Assembly (NCBI GenBank): GCA_049601915.1
Contig: JBMYRB010000003.1
Span: 372,001 to 436,000, forward strand
Length of the DNA stretch: 64,000 bases
Origin: UBA8079 sp049601915
GTDB taxonomy: Bacteria; Pseudomonadota; Alphaproteobacteria; UBA6615
Reading direction: 5' to 3'
Positions 16,797 to 26,176 of the stretch are shown in pieces. Under the pieces are notes generated by a model, which worked only from the letters and a program-made list of their open reading frames with translations, had not been told where the DNA came from and searched no databases. The translations under genes and the position numbers were made by a program. Each line of letters begins with the position of its first letter. Within the stretch, counting starts at the first letter, position 1.

Positions 16797-17528
16797 ATGC
16801 CACGCAAACCTGACCCGACCCCGTGGGAGGCTCAGGCCAAAGCCTTGATCCGCCGTCGCTATGCTCAGCTAGCGGCAGCGGACTCGTTTTACGACAATAC
16901 TCGCGACAAGGCACTTGTCGCGGGCGTTCCCCCGGATTGGTTTGACGCCCTGCCGGCGCATATCGGCGGCGTATTTTCCGGCTGCGGCTGGCCGGCAGGC
17001 GCGCTGACGGAATGGCGCCACGACGTCGTGGTCGACCTAGGGTGCGGCGGCGGTCTCGACACGCGTTTCGTCGCGGAACGATTACCCGCCGACAGCGCGG
17101 TTATCGCAATCGATCTCACGCCCGAGTTGCTCGCCCGTGTCCGGGATACGGTCACGGGTATTAAAGGCGCGAATGTTCGCGCGCTCGCGGCAGATATGGA
17201 ATGCCTTCCCCTTGCGGCTGGCATCGCCGATATCGTGATTGCCAACGCCTCGCTTAACCTGACCACCGACAAGGCCGCGGCTCTCGCGGAGATCGCGCGA
17301 ATACTGCGCCCAGGCGGTTGCCTATTCGCAGCCGACCTTATCCGCACCGGACCTTTGCCACCGGAAATCCTGGCGGACCCCATGGCGATGGCAACGTCGC
17401 TGGGCGGTGTTGTAGACGAGACAGAGTTTCGGGTAATGCTGGGGCACGCAGGATTCTCAAAAATCGCGTTCAGCGGCCACCGGCCCTTCGGGCCGGTCAT
17501 CGCGGTCGATATCACCGCACACCGATAG
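16797..17528 (+). CDS. Class I SAM-dependent methyltransferase (ArsM/UbiE-like)
   Basis: The 243-residue protein has the SAM-binding motif VVDLGCGGGLDTRFVAERL (about residues 78-96), the acidic AIDLTPELLAR, the loop LAADMECLPLAAG, and the post-motif IARILRPGGCLFAADL. The general form resembles arsenite or ubiquinone methyltransferases, but the conserved cysteines that mark ArsM are not evident, so the substrate is open. It follows the metallophosphoesterase by 25 bp and probably shares its transcript. It converges on the IclR gene at 17535 with six bases between the stops. Confidence 0.82.
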   Translation: MPRKPDPTPWEAQAKALIRRRYAQLAAADSFYDNTRDKALVAGVPPDWFDALPAHIGGVFSGCGWPAGALTEWRHDVVVDLGCGGGLDTRFVAERLPADSAVIAIDLTPELLARVRDTVTGIKGANVRALAADMECLPLAAGIADIVIANASLNLTTDKAAALAEIARILRPGGCLFAADLIRTGPLPPEILADPMAMATSLGGVVDETEFRVMLGHAGFSKIAFSGHRPFGPVIAVDITAHR

Positions 17529-17534
17529 TCTGCA

Positions 17535-18305
17535 CTAGGCGTCTGCGACCTGCTTCGCCACCTGGGCAACAATCTCGCTCGCCACATGCTGCAGCAGCAC
17601 GCCAACGCGCTCGATCTTCGAACCGTCGAGCCGCGCGCGCGGGCCGGTCACGGCCAGCGCGCAAGCGGCCCGTCCGTGGGGGTTGAGCACAGGCACCGCT
17701 ACGGAGCGAATACCCGGCGAGCCTTCCTCGTCATTGATCGAGTAGCCGCGTTTCTTGATAGCGTTGAGTTCGCGCAACAACGCATCGACATCTGTAATCG
17801 TCTTACCCGTATACGCGCTCAGCCGGGTATTCTTGTAACTCGCGTGCACTTCGTTGGAGGGCCGAACCGACAACAGCGCCTTGCCGAGGCTCGTCGCATG
17901 GGCGTCGAAATAGGTGCCGATCTGTACGTCGGAGCGATGCGCGCGTTCGGTGGAGACCCGGTCCGCAATGAACACCTGAATGCCTTCCAGAAACCCGAGC
18001 GCGATCGTCTCGTTGACCTCGTGAGCGAGTGTCACCAGGAACGGGTGGGCATGATGGGTGATCCGCGCGACCATGTTCGAGCGATTCCCGAACAGATGGG
18101 TGTTGTAACCGATCCAGTAGCGGCGATCCTCGCTCTTGTAGGCGTATCCCATTCCGCAAAGCACCTCGAGCAGCCGGTGCGCAGTGGCACGGTGAAGGCC
18201 GGTTGACCGCGCCACGTCGGACACGGCGCGCCCCTTGGTGCTCTCGCCGAGATACTCGAGGATCTGAAAGCCCCGCTCGAGTGACTGGTTTTTGTAAGTG
18301 GCCAT
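17535..18305 (-). CDS. IclR-family transcriptional regulator, copy 2
   Basis: The 256-residue protein begins MATYKNQSLERGFQILEYLG, with recognition helix VSDVARSTGLHRATAHRLLE, and ends in an IclR effector domain (SVAVPVLNPHGRAACALAV). The start at 18305 follows GGGAA; an ATG 33 bases earlier is weaker. It is only distantly similar to the first IclR copy. It lies downstream of the two Gfo/Idh dehydrogenase genes and the luciferase-like gene on the same strand, separated by 131 bp, and probably controls that sugar- or cyclitol-like oxidation block. Confidence 0.92.
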   Translation of the reverse strand: MATYKNQSLERGFQILEYLGESTKGRAVSDVARSTGLHRATAHRLLEVLCGMGYAYKSEDRRYWIGYNTHLFGNRSNMVARITHHAHPFLVTLAHEVNETIALGFLEGIQVFIADRVSTERAHRSDVQIGTYFDAHATSLGKALLSVRPSNEVHASYKNTRLSAYTGKTITDVDALLRELNAIKKRGYSINDEEGSPGIRSVAVPVLNPHGRAACALAVTGPRARLDGSKIERVGVLLQHVASEIVAQVAKQVADA

Positions 18306-18436
18306 CTTTGTGTTCCCGTACCCCCGCCTGACAATCATGCAACGGGCAATTATCGAATCTCAGTTACTTCGGCGTCTTGAAATATGAGACAAAATCGGCC
18401 GGGTTTCCAGTCGCCAACGACAAACCAGCCATGCGC

Positions 18437-19471
18437 CTATTTCGGAACTGACAGGATGACTGGCTCACCGGTCTCGGCCGAAAGATCGGCCGCCATCGTA
18501 ACATCCATCACCAGGCGCGCTTCACGCGCGTTCGCCAACACCGGCCGGTCGAGGGCCACGGCATCGATGAAGTAGTTTGTCTCCGCCACCATAGCGCCGG
18601 CAAAAACATGATCCACCGGTTCGCCGGGCATCGAGGACAGCGGGTAGCGGATACCGTGCTCGGTCGTGTTGATGGCTATCTCGCGGTGGGTATCATCGAC
18701 GCTTAACGCACCTTCGGTGCCGACAACCTCGATCCAGCTCTGGGAATATTGCGGATAACCCAGCGGTAACACCCAACCCGACCCCGCCGTGATCGTTGTG
18801 CCATCGTCCATGGTCACCATTATCCACTGGTGATCGGGTGTATCGCTGACCTTGCTGAACAACTTTCCGGATTGTTGTGAATATACCTTTACCGGCAGGC
18901 GCGGCTGAAGGCACCACAGCAAAAAATCGATCGAATGGGTGCCGCCCATGGCCGCCGGTGACATCTTCGATCGGCCCTTGATCTTGGCGCCGATCTCACG
19001 GGTGATATTTCGGCTGACCAGGCACGTCACGGGTTCGCCGATATCACCGGCCTTGATGGCCTTGTTGATGTAGGCATATTTCGGATCGAACCGGCGGGTG
19101 TAGCCGATCGCGAGCTTTAGGTTCCCGGCGTCGCACAACGCAATGGCCTCGTCCGCCTCTGCCGGCGTCGGGGCCAGGGGTTTCTCGATCAGCACATGTT
19201 TGCCGGCCTCCAGTGTCGCGCGCACGATCGGGAAGCGTTCGGATTCGGGTGTCGATGCAATGATCACCGCATCGATCTGCGGGCTCGAGACCAGCTCTTT
19301 CCAATCTTCAGTTACCCGGACCGCACCCGTCTCTTCGGCAATTTCTGCCGCGCGGCCAGTGTTGATTTCGGCCACGTGCAGTTCATCGACAAGCGGATGA
19401 ACCGCACACGCATTGGCCCGAATGCCGCCTACCCACCCGGCACCAATCACGCCGACACTGATCTGATTCAT
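18437..19471 (-). CDS. Gfo/Idh/MocA-family dehydrogenase, copy 1 (inositol dehydrogenase-like)
   Basis: The 344-residue protein has the nucleotide motif VGVIGAGWVGGIRANACA, the EKP signature (HVLIEKPLAPTPAEADEAI) with the catalytic-loop lysine, and the C-terminal domain with GGTHSIDFLLWCL (the Asp-x3-His-type catalytic region). These enzymes oxidise a sugar, inositol or pseudosugar alcohol with NAD(P). The gene starts 16 bp after the stop of the next paralogue upstream, so the two are co-transcribed. The tandem pair suggests successive oxidations or a heteromeric enzyme. Confidence 0.9.
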   Translation of the reverse strand: MNQISVGVIGAGWVGGIRANACAVHPLVDELHVAEINTGRAAEIAEETGAVRVTEDWKELVSSPQIDAVIIASTPESERFPIVRATLEAGKHVLIEKPLAPTPAEADEAIALCDAGNLKLAIGYTRRFDPKYAYINKAIKAGDIGEPVTCLVSRNITREIGAKIKGRSKMSPAAMGGTHSIDFLLWCLQPRLPVKVYSQQSGKLFSKVSDTPDHQWIMVTMDDGTTITAGSGWVLPLGYPQYSQSWIEVVGTEGALSVDDTHREIAINTTEHGIRYPLSSMPGEPVDHVFAGAMVAETNYFIDAVALDRPVLANAREARLVMDVTMAADLSAETGEPVILSVPK

Positions 19472-19487
19472 TGCATTTATTCCGCGT

Positions 19488-20564
19488 TCAGTCCGGCAGC
19501 CGCACGGACTCGCCCGTTCGTGCCGCCTCTTCGATCGCCAGGGTCAGGGTCAGCGTAAGCCGTGCCTCCTTCGGCGTGGTGTGCGGGCTGGGTCGGCCGG
19601 TCATCAGGTGATCGAGCCAGGAGCGTGTCTCGCTTGCAACCGCACCCCAGTAGTCCCCTACGGCAAAATCCGCCGCCGACGTGGTCTGCATGAACATCAT
19701 GTTGATGTTGTGGTCTGGAACATAGCTGTGCGGCGCACCACGATCCGTGAACAACAGGCTGTCCTTGTTGTCGGCGTCCAGCAGGATCACGCCGTCGTCG
19801 CCGATGATCTCGAACCGCGAACTCTGCCCGACCGTCGGATAGGTCGCCGGCAGAACGTAGCTGACTCCGAGATTGACCACCGCACCGTTTTCAAAGGTGA
19901 TGATCGCCCAGGTGACGTCCGCCGCCTTGTGCCCCATCGCCTTGAACACCTTGTGTTGGCTGCGTGACACTACCTCGACGGGTCGAATGCCTTCCAGAAA
20001 CCAGCAGGCCATGTCCACATAGTAGGTCAGTACGTCGTTCACTGGTGTCGCGTCGGGCGCACGCTTGAGGATCTCTATCAGCTGCGCGCGCGTGTTGTAG
20101 ACCCGGGACTGGATACCCAGCACCTCACCAACCCGCCCCTGAATGATCTGTTCCTTCGCCAGCATCCAGCGCCGGTCGTGACGGCGCGAATAGCCTATCC
20201 GAAGCTCCGACCCGGAACGCTCTGCTGCCTCAATGATCGCATCCGCATCTTCCAGAGTGAACGCGATCGGCTTCTCGACGAAGACGGCCTTGCCCGCCTC
20301 CAGCGCTTGGGTCACCGCGTCGCGATGGTCATGTTCGGGGGTCGAGATGAATACCGCATTCACGCGGTCGTCCGAGATGGCAGACAGGTTATCGGTGGTA
20401 ACAAAATCCGCGCCCGTGCGTTGGGCCAAGACGTCGGCCTGATTTTGGCTCTTGTCGGAAAGTGCCAGAAATTCGACGCTGGGATGGGTCGATGACAGGT
20501 TAGCGCGCAGCGAGCCTATACGCCCGCAACCGATCACCGCCACGCCGAGTGCCTCTCGGTTCAT
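19488..20564 (-). CDS. Gfo/Idh/MocA-family dehydrogenase, copy 2
   Basis: The 358-residue paralogue starts at 20564 (MNREALGVAVIGCGRIG), because GGGAGAGAGT lies just upstream; an earlier in-frame ATG would swallow that site. The cofactor motif AVIGCGRIGSLRANLSS, the lysine motif AVFVEKPIAFTLEDADAII and the C-terminal YYVDMACWFLEG match the family. The gene lies 117 bp downstream of the luciferase-like gene and 16 bp upstream of the second dehydrogenase gene. Substrate probably a polyol or sugar acid. Confidence 0.9.
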   Translation of the reverse strand: MNREALGVAVIGCGRIGSLRANLSSTHPSVEFLALSDKSQNQADVLAQRTGADFVTTDNLSAISDDRVNAVFISTPEHDHRDAVTQALEAGKAVFVEKPIAFTLEDADAIIEAAERSGSELRIGYSRRHDRRWMLAKEQIIQGRVGEVLGIQSRVYNTRAQLIEILKRAPDATPVNDVLTYYVDMACWFLEGIRPVEVVSRSQHKVFKAMGHKAADVTWAIITFENGAVVNLGVSYVLPATYPTVGQSSRFEIIGDDGVILLDADNKDSLLFTDRGAPHSYVPDHNINMMFMQTTSAADFAVGDYWGAVASETRSWLDHLMTGRPSPHTTPKEARLTLTLTLAIEEAARTGESVRLPD

Positions 20565-20681
20565 CGTTACTCTCTCCCAAAAGACAGCGCGCACATTCGC
20601 ATCGGCTCACATGGGCGGTCAACGCCGGGAAGTGAAAAGCCCGCCCACGGGGAGACTCAATCATTCGTCGTCCCACGCCGT

Positions 20682-21917
20682 TTATTCGGCGGCGGCAGCC
20701 ACCTCCGGGAAGTCTGGGATTTCGAGTTCTGGCAGGACCTTGTCCATAAACAACTGCAGCTCTTCCAGCATGTCTTCCTTCGGCTGCTGTGCCCAGTGCC
20801 AGATCAACGTGATGTATTCACAAGGAACCTGGTCGTAGATTTTTTTCCAGGCCGCGATGGACTCATCAACCGTACCACCGACGAAGATGTCGGAGTCCTT
20901 CATACCCTGGATCAACTCGCTTTCATCGCCCCGAGGGAATTGCGGGAAGAACGGTCCATAGAAGTTCTTGTAGATGTCCAGATCATACTCCCGCAGCTTG
21001 CGGTCGAAATCCTCCGACGTCTTGGTGATATGCGGCCAGCGCACCAGATTCTGGTGCTGCCCCAGCTGAACGTTGAACCCGCTCTCATTGGCCACCCGGT
21101 GGTAGTAATGAGACAGCTCCACCACGCCCTTGGTCGGCATGAAATAAGTCGGGATGAAGCCGTTTCGGGCGCAGAAATCGATCGAGGCCTGGCTCTTCGA
21201 CGCCGCGATGAACACCGGCGGGTGGGGTTTCTGATACGGCTTCGGCACCACGCAGACCCGCTGTACGCTGCCGTCTGCGCCAATCTCGCCCTCGGCGCCG
21301 GCGTCGCGGGCAATCTCCCAGGCCGGATAGCCCTCGACACCCGTCTCAAACGGATAGGGTGCTTCGTAGAACTCACCCTTCGTGCGCACCGTCTCCTGGG
21401 TCCAGGCTTCAATCACCTGGTTCACCCGCTCCTCGAAGATCTGGCGGTTCCGGTCGTCGGCGTCGCTGCCGTCGGAAACAGTCGCGGGCGATTCCGTGAA
21501 CTGGCCCATCACGTTGGCCCAACGCGACTGGTAGCCTCGCGCGAATCCCACGAAATACTTACCCTTGGTCAGATGGTCGAGGATCGCCGTCTCTTCGGCA
21601 ACCCGCAGCGGATCATGAGTCGCGGCGACATAGCCGAGCGCACCCACATGGGCATTCTCGACAAGGCTCGCCCAGTAGGCGTTCAGGATGCCCGGATTCG
21701 GGCCGACCTCGTAGCCTTCCGAATGGAAGTGATGTTCGATGGTTCCGAGGCCCCACACGCCCATTTTGTCGGCCGCCTTAACGATGTCGGTCCATTCATG
21801 GACGATACGGTGATAAAGCTCGTTGTCATTGCCGAGCGGGCGTTTGGCCTTGCGGTCTTCCTCGCCATCGGCCGGAAACATCGGATAGAGCTGAACGATT
21901 ACTTTGGGCTTGGCCAT
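20682..21917 (-). CDS. Luciferase-like flavin-dependent monooxygenase (LLM family)
   Basis: The 411-residue protein contains the bacterial-luciferase-like signature GTIEHHFHSEGYEVGPNPG, the barrel strand YVAATHDPLRVAEETAILDH and a late FVGGTVDESIAAW. I start it at 21917 (MAKPKVIVQLYPMFP) since AAAGGACC precedes it; the in-frame ATG 81 bases earlier has no site. LLM proteins use reduced FMN or F420 to oxygenate small organics. A flavin reductase gene occurs 37 kb away (58985). It is divergent from a LysR gene with a clear LysR-type inverted repeat between. Confidence 0.88.
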   Translation of the reverse strand: MAKPKVIVQLYPMFPADGEEDRKAKRPLGNDNELYHRIVHEWTDIVKAADKMGVWGLGTIEHHFHSEGYEVGPNPGILNAYWASLVENAHVGALGYVAATHDPLRVAEETAILDHLTKGKYFVGFARGYQSRWANVMGQFTESPATVSDGSDADDRNRQIFEERVNQVIEAWTQETVRTKGEFYEAPYPFETGVEGYPAWEIARDAGAEGEIGADGSVQRVCVVPKPYQKPHPPVFIAASKSQASIDFCARNGFIPTYFMPTKGVVELSHYYHRVANESGFNVQLGQHQNLVRWPHITKTSEDFDRKLREYDLDIYKNFYGPFFPQFPRGDESELIQGMKDSDIFVGGTVDESIAAWKKIYDQVPCEYITLIWHWAQQPKEDMLEELQLFMDKVLPELEIPDFPEVAAAAE

Positions 21918-22003
21918 TGCTGGTCCTTTCGTGCCGGACATTTCATGCTGCCATGAGCCTATGAAGGCCCCGGCATATCCGCAAATATTAACTTTCAATG
22001 CGA

Positions 22004-22024
22004 GCTATAGGACAATACTATAGC
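22004..22024. promoter_or_regulatory. LysR-type inverted repeat between the LLM and LysR genes
   Basis: GCTATAG (22004-22010) and CTATAGC (22018-22024) are perfect reverse complements around a 7-base spacer (GACAATA), the size and T-N11-A shape of a LysR binding site. It lies 27 bases before the lysR ATG and about 90 bases from the divergent LLM start, the expected arrangement for autorepression and activation of the LLM/Gfo operon. Confidence 0.6.
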
Positions 22025-22051
22025 AGAACAATACTCGACGGATGAGAACCC

Positions 22052-22990
22052 ATGGACCTCAAGCAAATCCGGTCATTCGTGGCCGTATACGGAGATGGCA
22101 GCATCAATCGCGCCGCCGAGCGCCTGAACATCGCCCAACCCAGTTTGAGTCAGCAAATCAAGATGCTCGAGGAATCCGTCGGAGTGCAGCTGTTCGAGCG
22201 CCACGCCCGCGGCGTCAGGCCGACACCGGCTGGCGACCGCTTCTACGAAGATTGCCGTAAGATCCTGGGCGACGTGGAAAGCGCCGCTCAAACGATGCGG
22301 GAATTCTCCTCGGGTGTATCGGGCTCACTGGACGTCGGCCTTATCCCCACTGTGACAAAGGGCGTGTTGGCCCAGGTGTTGCCGGCGTTCATCGAGGCCT
22401 TGCCGAACGTCGAACTGCGCGTTGTCGAAGCGTTCAGCGGCACCCTCACCGACTGGGTCACGTCGGGTGAACTCGATTTCGCCATCGTCACGGAACCACC
22501 GCGCCATGACGGGCTGGAGATGCGGGTTCTGTCCGCCGAACCCCTGATCATGGTCTCGGGCCACAAGGCCGGGCTGGCGCATCTTGAGCCGGTATCGATC
22601 AAACAGCTGCCGTCCGTAAACCTGGTCATGCCGTCGGCGCAGCACAGCCTGCGCACCCTGATCGAGCGCGATATCAAGCTGGGCAACATCACGCCCGGCC
22701 GCATCGTCGAGATCGATGGCCTGTTCGGTGCGCTTGAATTCATCCAGAACACGGATTTCTCCGCCATCTTGCCCGTGACCACGGTCATGTCGGATCTCGA
22801 CAGCGGCGCTTTCTCCGTCAACCCCATCATGGACGTGCAAACCAGCTTCGAATTCTTCCTCGTCCACCAGACACAGAAACCCCTGTCGCTGGCGGCCCGG
22901 GACCTGGTTAACCGCCTGGAGAACGCCTTGAAGCATTCGGCGGCGGCCTGGGCCGCGATCCGCGCCGGCGCGCCCGACGTCGCCGCGTAG
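22052..22990 (+). CDS. LysR-family regulator, tandem copy 1
   Basis: The 312-residue protein begins with the LysR helix-turn-helix (MDLKQIRSFVAVYGDGSINR, then AAERLNIAQPSLSQQIKML) and has a C-terminal substrate-binding-like effector domain. It is divergent from the luciferase-like gene and probably activates it through the repeat at 22004-22024. A second LysR gene follows 60 bp downstream; the two proteins align along their length, so they arose by duplication. Confidence 0.93.
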   Translation: MDLKQIRSFVAVYGDGSINRAAERLNIAQPSLSQQIKMLEESVGVQLFERHARGVRPTPAGDRFYEDCRKILGDVESAAQTMREFSSGVSGSLDVGLIPTVTKGVLAQVLPAFIEALPNVELRVVEAFSGTLTDWVTSGELDFAIVTEPPRHDGLEMRVLSAEPLIMVSGHKAGLAHLEPVSIKQLPSVNLVMPSAQHSLRTLIERDIKLGNITPGRIVEIDGLFGALEFIQNTDFSAILPVTTVMSDLDSGAFSVNPIMDVQTSFEFFLVHQTQKPLSLAARDLVNRLENALKHSAAAWAAIRAGAPDVAA

Positions 22991-23050
22991 AGCCAGAATT
23001 CACATCCATACCCGCTGGCCGTTGGCATAGGTCTGACTTATGGTTGGCCC

Positions 23051-23971
23051 ATGGATTTCCGCCAGCTTGAACAGTTCGTCGCCGTTTACGAGGAAGGCAG
23101 CTTCTCGCGCGCCGCCCGGCGTGCAAACTGCACCCAGCCTGGGCTTTCCGTACAAATCAGAAATCTCGAAAACGAGCTCGGCGTATCTCTTTTCACCCGC
23201 AACCGACGCGGCGTCGAACCAACCGTCGCCGGCAAACGCCTGTATGCACGCGGACTCTCGATCCTCAATTCGGTGGCCGACACCAAGATGGCGGTCCGCG
23301 AGTTGGCCGGCAACGTCACCGGCACGATTACGGCCGGCACCGTGCCATCGGTCTCCCGCAGCGCGCTCCCGGCCGCCCTGTCACGGTTCACCGGAGCCTA
23401 TCCCGACGTGGAACTGACCCTCGACGAGGCCTATGGCGGCACCCTGACCGAGCGGGTCGCCGCTGGAGAACTGGATTTCGCGGTGGTTACAAGTGCAGTG
23501 AAACACGAGGGCATAGAGGCGACGCTGCTCGCCGAACACGAACTCGCCCTGGTTTCCGGGCCGAATTCCGGGCTTGAACCCTTCGAGCGTATCCGCCTGC
23601 AGGATTTACCGCCGCTCCGCCTCGTCCTGCCGACCGAACGCCATGCGATCCGGCGCATGATCGACAGCCAGATCGCGCGCGCGGAACTGACCGTGGAAGC
23701 GATGATCGAATCTGATGGCCTCAACACCACGCTCGAATATATTCGCCATTCCGGATGGTCGACATTAACGGCAGTCGCATCGGTCATCGACGCCGCCGAT
23801 ACCGGCGCACTGATCATCAATCCGATCGTGCGTCCGAAGGCCCCGGTGGAGTATTATCTGGTGCGCCAGACACGCCGCCCGTTGACCGCAGCAGCTGAGC
23901 GTTTTGTCGATCTGTTGCGCGAGGAACTGGCTGCAATCATGGGCCGTTGGAAGGAACTATCAGGCGGATAA
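23051..23971 (+). CDS. LysR-family regulator, tandem copy 2
   Basis: The 306-residue paralogue begins MDFRQLEQFVAVYEEGSFSR with HTH AARRANCTQPGLSVQIRNLE, and keeps the family pattern through LEYIRHSGWSTLTAV. It follows the first LysR gene by 60 bp in the same direction. An SDR gene follows 36 bp after its stop, so one transcript may carry LysR-LysR-SDR. Two adjacent LysR paralogues with matched effector domains suggest related but distinct inducers. Confidence 0.92.
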   Translation: MDFRQLEQFVAVYEEGSFSRAARRANCTQPGLSVQIRNLENELGVSLFTRNRRGVEPTVAGKRLYARGLSILNSVADTKMAVRELAGNVTGTITAGTVPSVSRSALPAALSRFTGAYPDVELTLDEAYGGTLTERVAAGELDFAVVTSAVKHEGIEATLLAEHELALVSGPNSGLEPFERIRLQDLPPLRLVLPTERHAIRRMIDSQIARAELTVEAMIESDGLNTTLEYIRHSGWSTLTAVASVIDAADTGALIINPIVRPKAPVEYYLVRQTRRPLTAAAERFVDLLREELAAIMGRWKELSGG

Positions 23972-24007
23972 TAAATAATAATTACAGGTTCTTATGGAGA
24001 TTACCTC

Positions 24008-24784
24008 ATGTCGAATGGAATCGATGGAAAGCGTGTGATTGTCACAGCAGGCGGCTCGGGTATCGGGCGCGCGATCGTGAACCGGTTCGTCGCGGCCGGC
24101 GCACATGTTCACACTTGCGATGTCCAGCAGAAATCCCTCGATACCGTCACCGCAAGCAACGACCGGATAAGCGGCACAATCGCCGATGTGGGCGCACCAT
24201 CCGACGTCGAAAAGGTGGTCGCTGAAGCCGTCGACATGATGGGCGGCGTCGACGTGCTTGTGAACAACGCAGGCATCGGGGGGCCTCGTGCCGCACTCGA
24301 GGACATCTCCTACGAGGACTGGGACCGGACGATCGGGGTCAACCTGAATGGCATGTTCTACTGCATCAAGAACGTCGCCCCGCACATGAAGGCGCAGAAT
24401 TCCGGCTGCATCGTCAACATCTCGACCGCTTCGGCCAAGGTGGCGCTGCCCATGCGCTCGCCCTATGTCGCGTCCAAGGTGGGCGTGCTGGGCCTGACCC
24501 ACACGGTCGCGCGCGAATACGGCCCGTTCGGTATTCGCTGCAATTCCATCCTGCCGGGCCTGATCGACAACGAGCGCGGCCGCGGCATCATCGCCAACCA
24601 GGCCAAGGAACGGGGGATATCCGTCGAAGAGCGCGAAGCGGAATTCCTCGAATTCATCTCGCTCAAATGCTGGATCAACCCCTCTGAAGTGGGCGATCTC
24701 GCGGTGTTCCTTGCGTCCGACGCCGGGCGCCACATCACTGGCCAGGACATCGGCATGGACGGCAACGTCGAGTGGGAAATCTAG
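24008..24784 (+). CDS. Short-chain dehydrogenase/reductase (SDR)
   Basis: The 258-residue SDR has TAGGSGIGRAIVNRF, NNAGIGGPRAALED, the Ser/Tyr-x3-Lys set in STASAKVALPMRSPYVASK, and the end VFLASDAGRHITGQDIGMDG. The Asp-40 region (VHTCDVQQK) suggests NAD rather than NADP preference. It follows the LysR pair by 36 bp and is likely in the same transcript. The next intact gene is TauE/SafE after a 560-bp decayed stretch. Confidence 0.9.
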   Translation: MSNGIDGKRVIVTAGGSGIGRAIVNRFVAAGAHVHTCDVQQKSLDTVTASNDRISGTIADVGAPSDVEKVVAEAVDMMGGVDVLVNNAGIGGPRAALEDISYEDWDRTIGVNLNGMFYCIKNVAPHMKAQNSGCIVNISTASAKVALPMRSPYVASKVGVLGLTHTVAREYGPFGIRCNSILPGLIDNERGRGIIANQAKERGISVEEREAEFLEFISLKCWINPSEVGDLAVFLASDAGRHITGQDIGMDGNVEWEI

Positions 24785-24832
24785 GGTTAAACTCTTCGAT
24801 CCCCAAATCAGCGGCCTCCGGGAAGATCATCC

Positions 24833-25342
24833 ATGCGTCGACGCCAAACGACTATGTTGGAAACTCGCCCCGGTGGGGTGCGAGCGTGCCTTCTCAGTGG
24901 CATCCTAGTTCTGTTTGCCGGTTTGACGACAACGGTCGATGCCCAGCCGCCGGGTCAATAATTTGAAAAAATGGATGGCCGCCCCACCCCAACCCGTCGG
25001 CCCATGCGAGACACGGACCATCGGCCTGCCGGATCCGAGCCCACTTACAATTCATTTCGACAACAGGAACTGGGTCTACGCACAGTTCGGCGCAACTGGC
25101 GCCATTGTTATTCAGCAGGAACGGGCATTTGGCGATGCAGATGCGGCAGCCATGCACATCTGGCGGGTTTTGCGCGCGCACGATTGAACACGCCCCAGTT
25201 GATCGCGCTCGAACGGTTGCCCAACGCGGAAAACAGGAGCGGGCTGCTCCTACGTCTGATAGACAAAGCAGGCAAATATCCGGGACGGTTAGTCTTCGTG
25301 GACGAGAACTCCCACCCGCAAGCACCGGACACCTACCGTTAA
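24833..25342 (+). pseudogene. Possible frameshifted gene for a small secreted protein
   Basis: ATG 24833 opens a frame with a signal-peptide-like start (ACLLSGILVLFAGLTTTVDA) that stops at TAA 24959-24961 after 42 codons. Coding-like sequence then continues in another frame (for example PSPLTIHFDNRNWVYAQFG and GDADAAAMHIWRVLRAHD, ending near 25187) and returns to the first frame at about 25180-25342 (NTPQLIALERLPNAENRSGL, then LIDKAGKYPGRLVFVDENSH). Two compensating frameshifts in one former gene of about 165 codons explain this best. I do not recognise the family. Two other broken genes lie 1-2 kb downstream. An intact chain of three tiny genes is the alternative. Confidence 0.4.
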
Positions 25343-25346
25343 CGCG

Positions 25347-26102
25347 ATGCCCCTGCTCGACCTCACCCCCTTCCAGTTTGCCTTCGCCTTCTTCGCCCTG
25401 TTTCTCGGCGGCATGGTGAAGGGCACGATCGGTATGGGCATGAAAATCGTAGTGCTGGGCCTGCTGGCGACAATCGTTGAGTTACCTGTCGCCATTGCGA
25501 TCATCATCCTGCCTGCGGTCGCCACCAACATCTGGCAGGTGTTCGGGGGGCCACCGTTGCGCGAAACCCTGCGGCGCACATGGTCTCTGTTCGTCATGTT
25601 TTGCGTCGGCGTCTGGTTTGGCACCGAGATCCTCGCTGCCTCGAACCCGGCGTACCTCGCTGCGGCACTTGGTGTCCTGCTCGTAGTATATTCGGCCTAT
25701 GCGTTGTTCACGCCCCGCATACCGTATCCGGAACGCCACGAAGTCTGGATGTCACCGGCAATTGGGGGCATCACGGGAATTTTTGGCGGTATGACCGGGT
25801 CCGATGTCATTCCGGGCGTGCCCTATATGCAGGCCCAGGGGCTCAGCCGGGACATGCTGACCCAGGCGATGGGCATTCTGTTTCTGCTCGGTTCGACCAT
25901 GATCGCGTTCGCGTTCACCTATCAGGGTCTCCTTACAGCTGAAATCGGTGTTGCTTCGGCGCTCGGATCCCTGCCAACCTTGGGTGGCTACTATTTCGGG
26001 GCCAAGATCCGCAGTCGCATTCCCGAGGCCCAGTTCCGAAAACTGCTTCTGTCCGCACTTTTCCTGCTGGGCATCTACATCATGGCCACCAACCTCACCT
26101 GA
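25347..26102 (+). CDS. TauE/SafE-family membrane permease, copy 1
   Basis: The 251-residue protein has about eight hydrophobic segments and the paired glycine-rich motifs of the TauE/SafE family: FLGGMVKGTIGMGMKIVVLG in the first half and GGITGIFGGMTGSDVIPGVP in the second. The family exports sulfite, sulfoacetate or other small anions. The gene is intact although it sits between decayed genes. No transcription start could be placed. A second TauE/SafE gene lies at 60502. Confidence 0.85.
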   Translation: MPLLDLTPFQFAFAFFALFLGGMVKGTIGMGMKIVVLGLLATIVELPVAIAIIILPAVATNIWQVFGGPPLRETLRRTWSLFVMFCVGVWFGTEILAASNPAYLAAALGVLLVVYSAYALFTPRIPYPERHEVWMSPAIGGITGIFGGMTGSDVIPGVPYMQAQGLSRDMLTQAMGILFLLGSTMIAFAFTYQGLLTAEIGVASALGSLPTLGGYYFGAKIRSRIPEAQFRKLLLSALFLLGIYIMATNLT

Positions 26103-26176
26103 CCTCCACTTCATGTTTGCGTTTGGGACCGGAATCTCTGCACTTAACCAAATAGTTTAGTATAGAGGAAAATCCA

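Noticed and set aside
20796..21956. 386-residue rightward open frame across the luciferase-like gene
   Set aside because: It is antisense to the LLM protein and shows no recognisable domain or ribosome site.
24894..25325. 143-residue leftward frame in the decayed stretch
   Set aside because: Cysteine- and arginine-rich, no ribosome site or domain; the rightward signal-peptide frame is a better reading.
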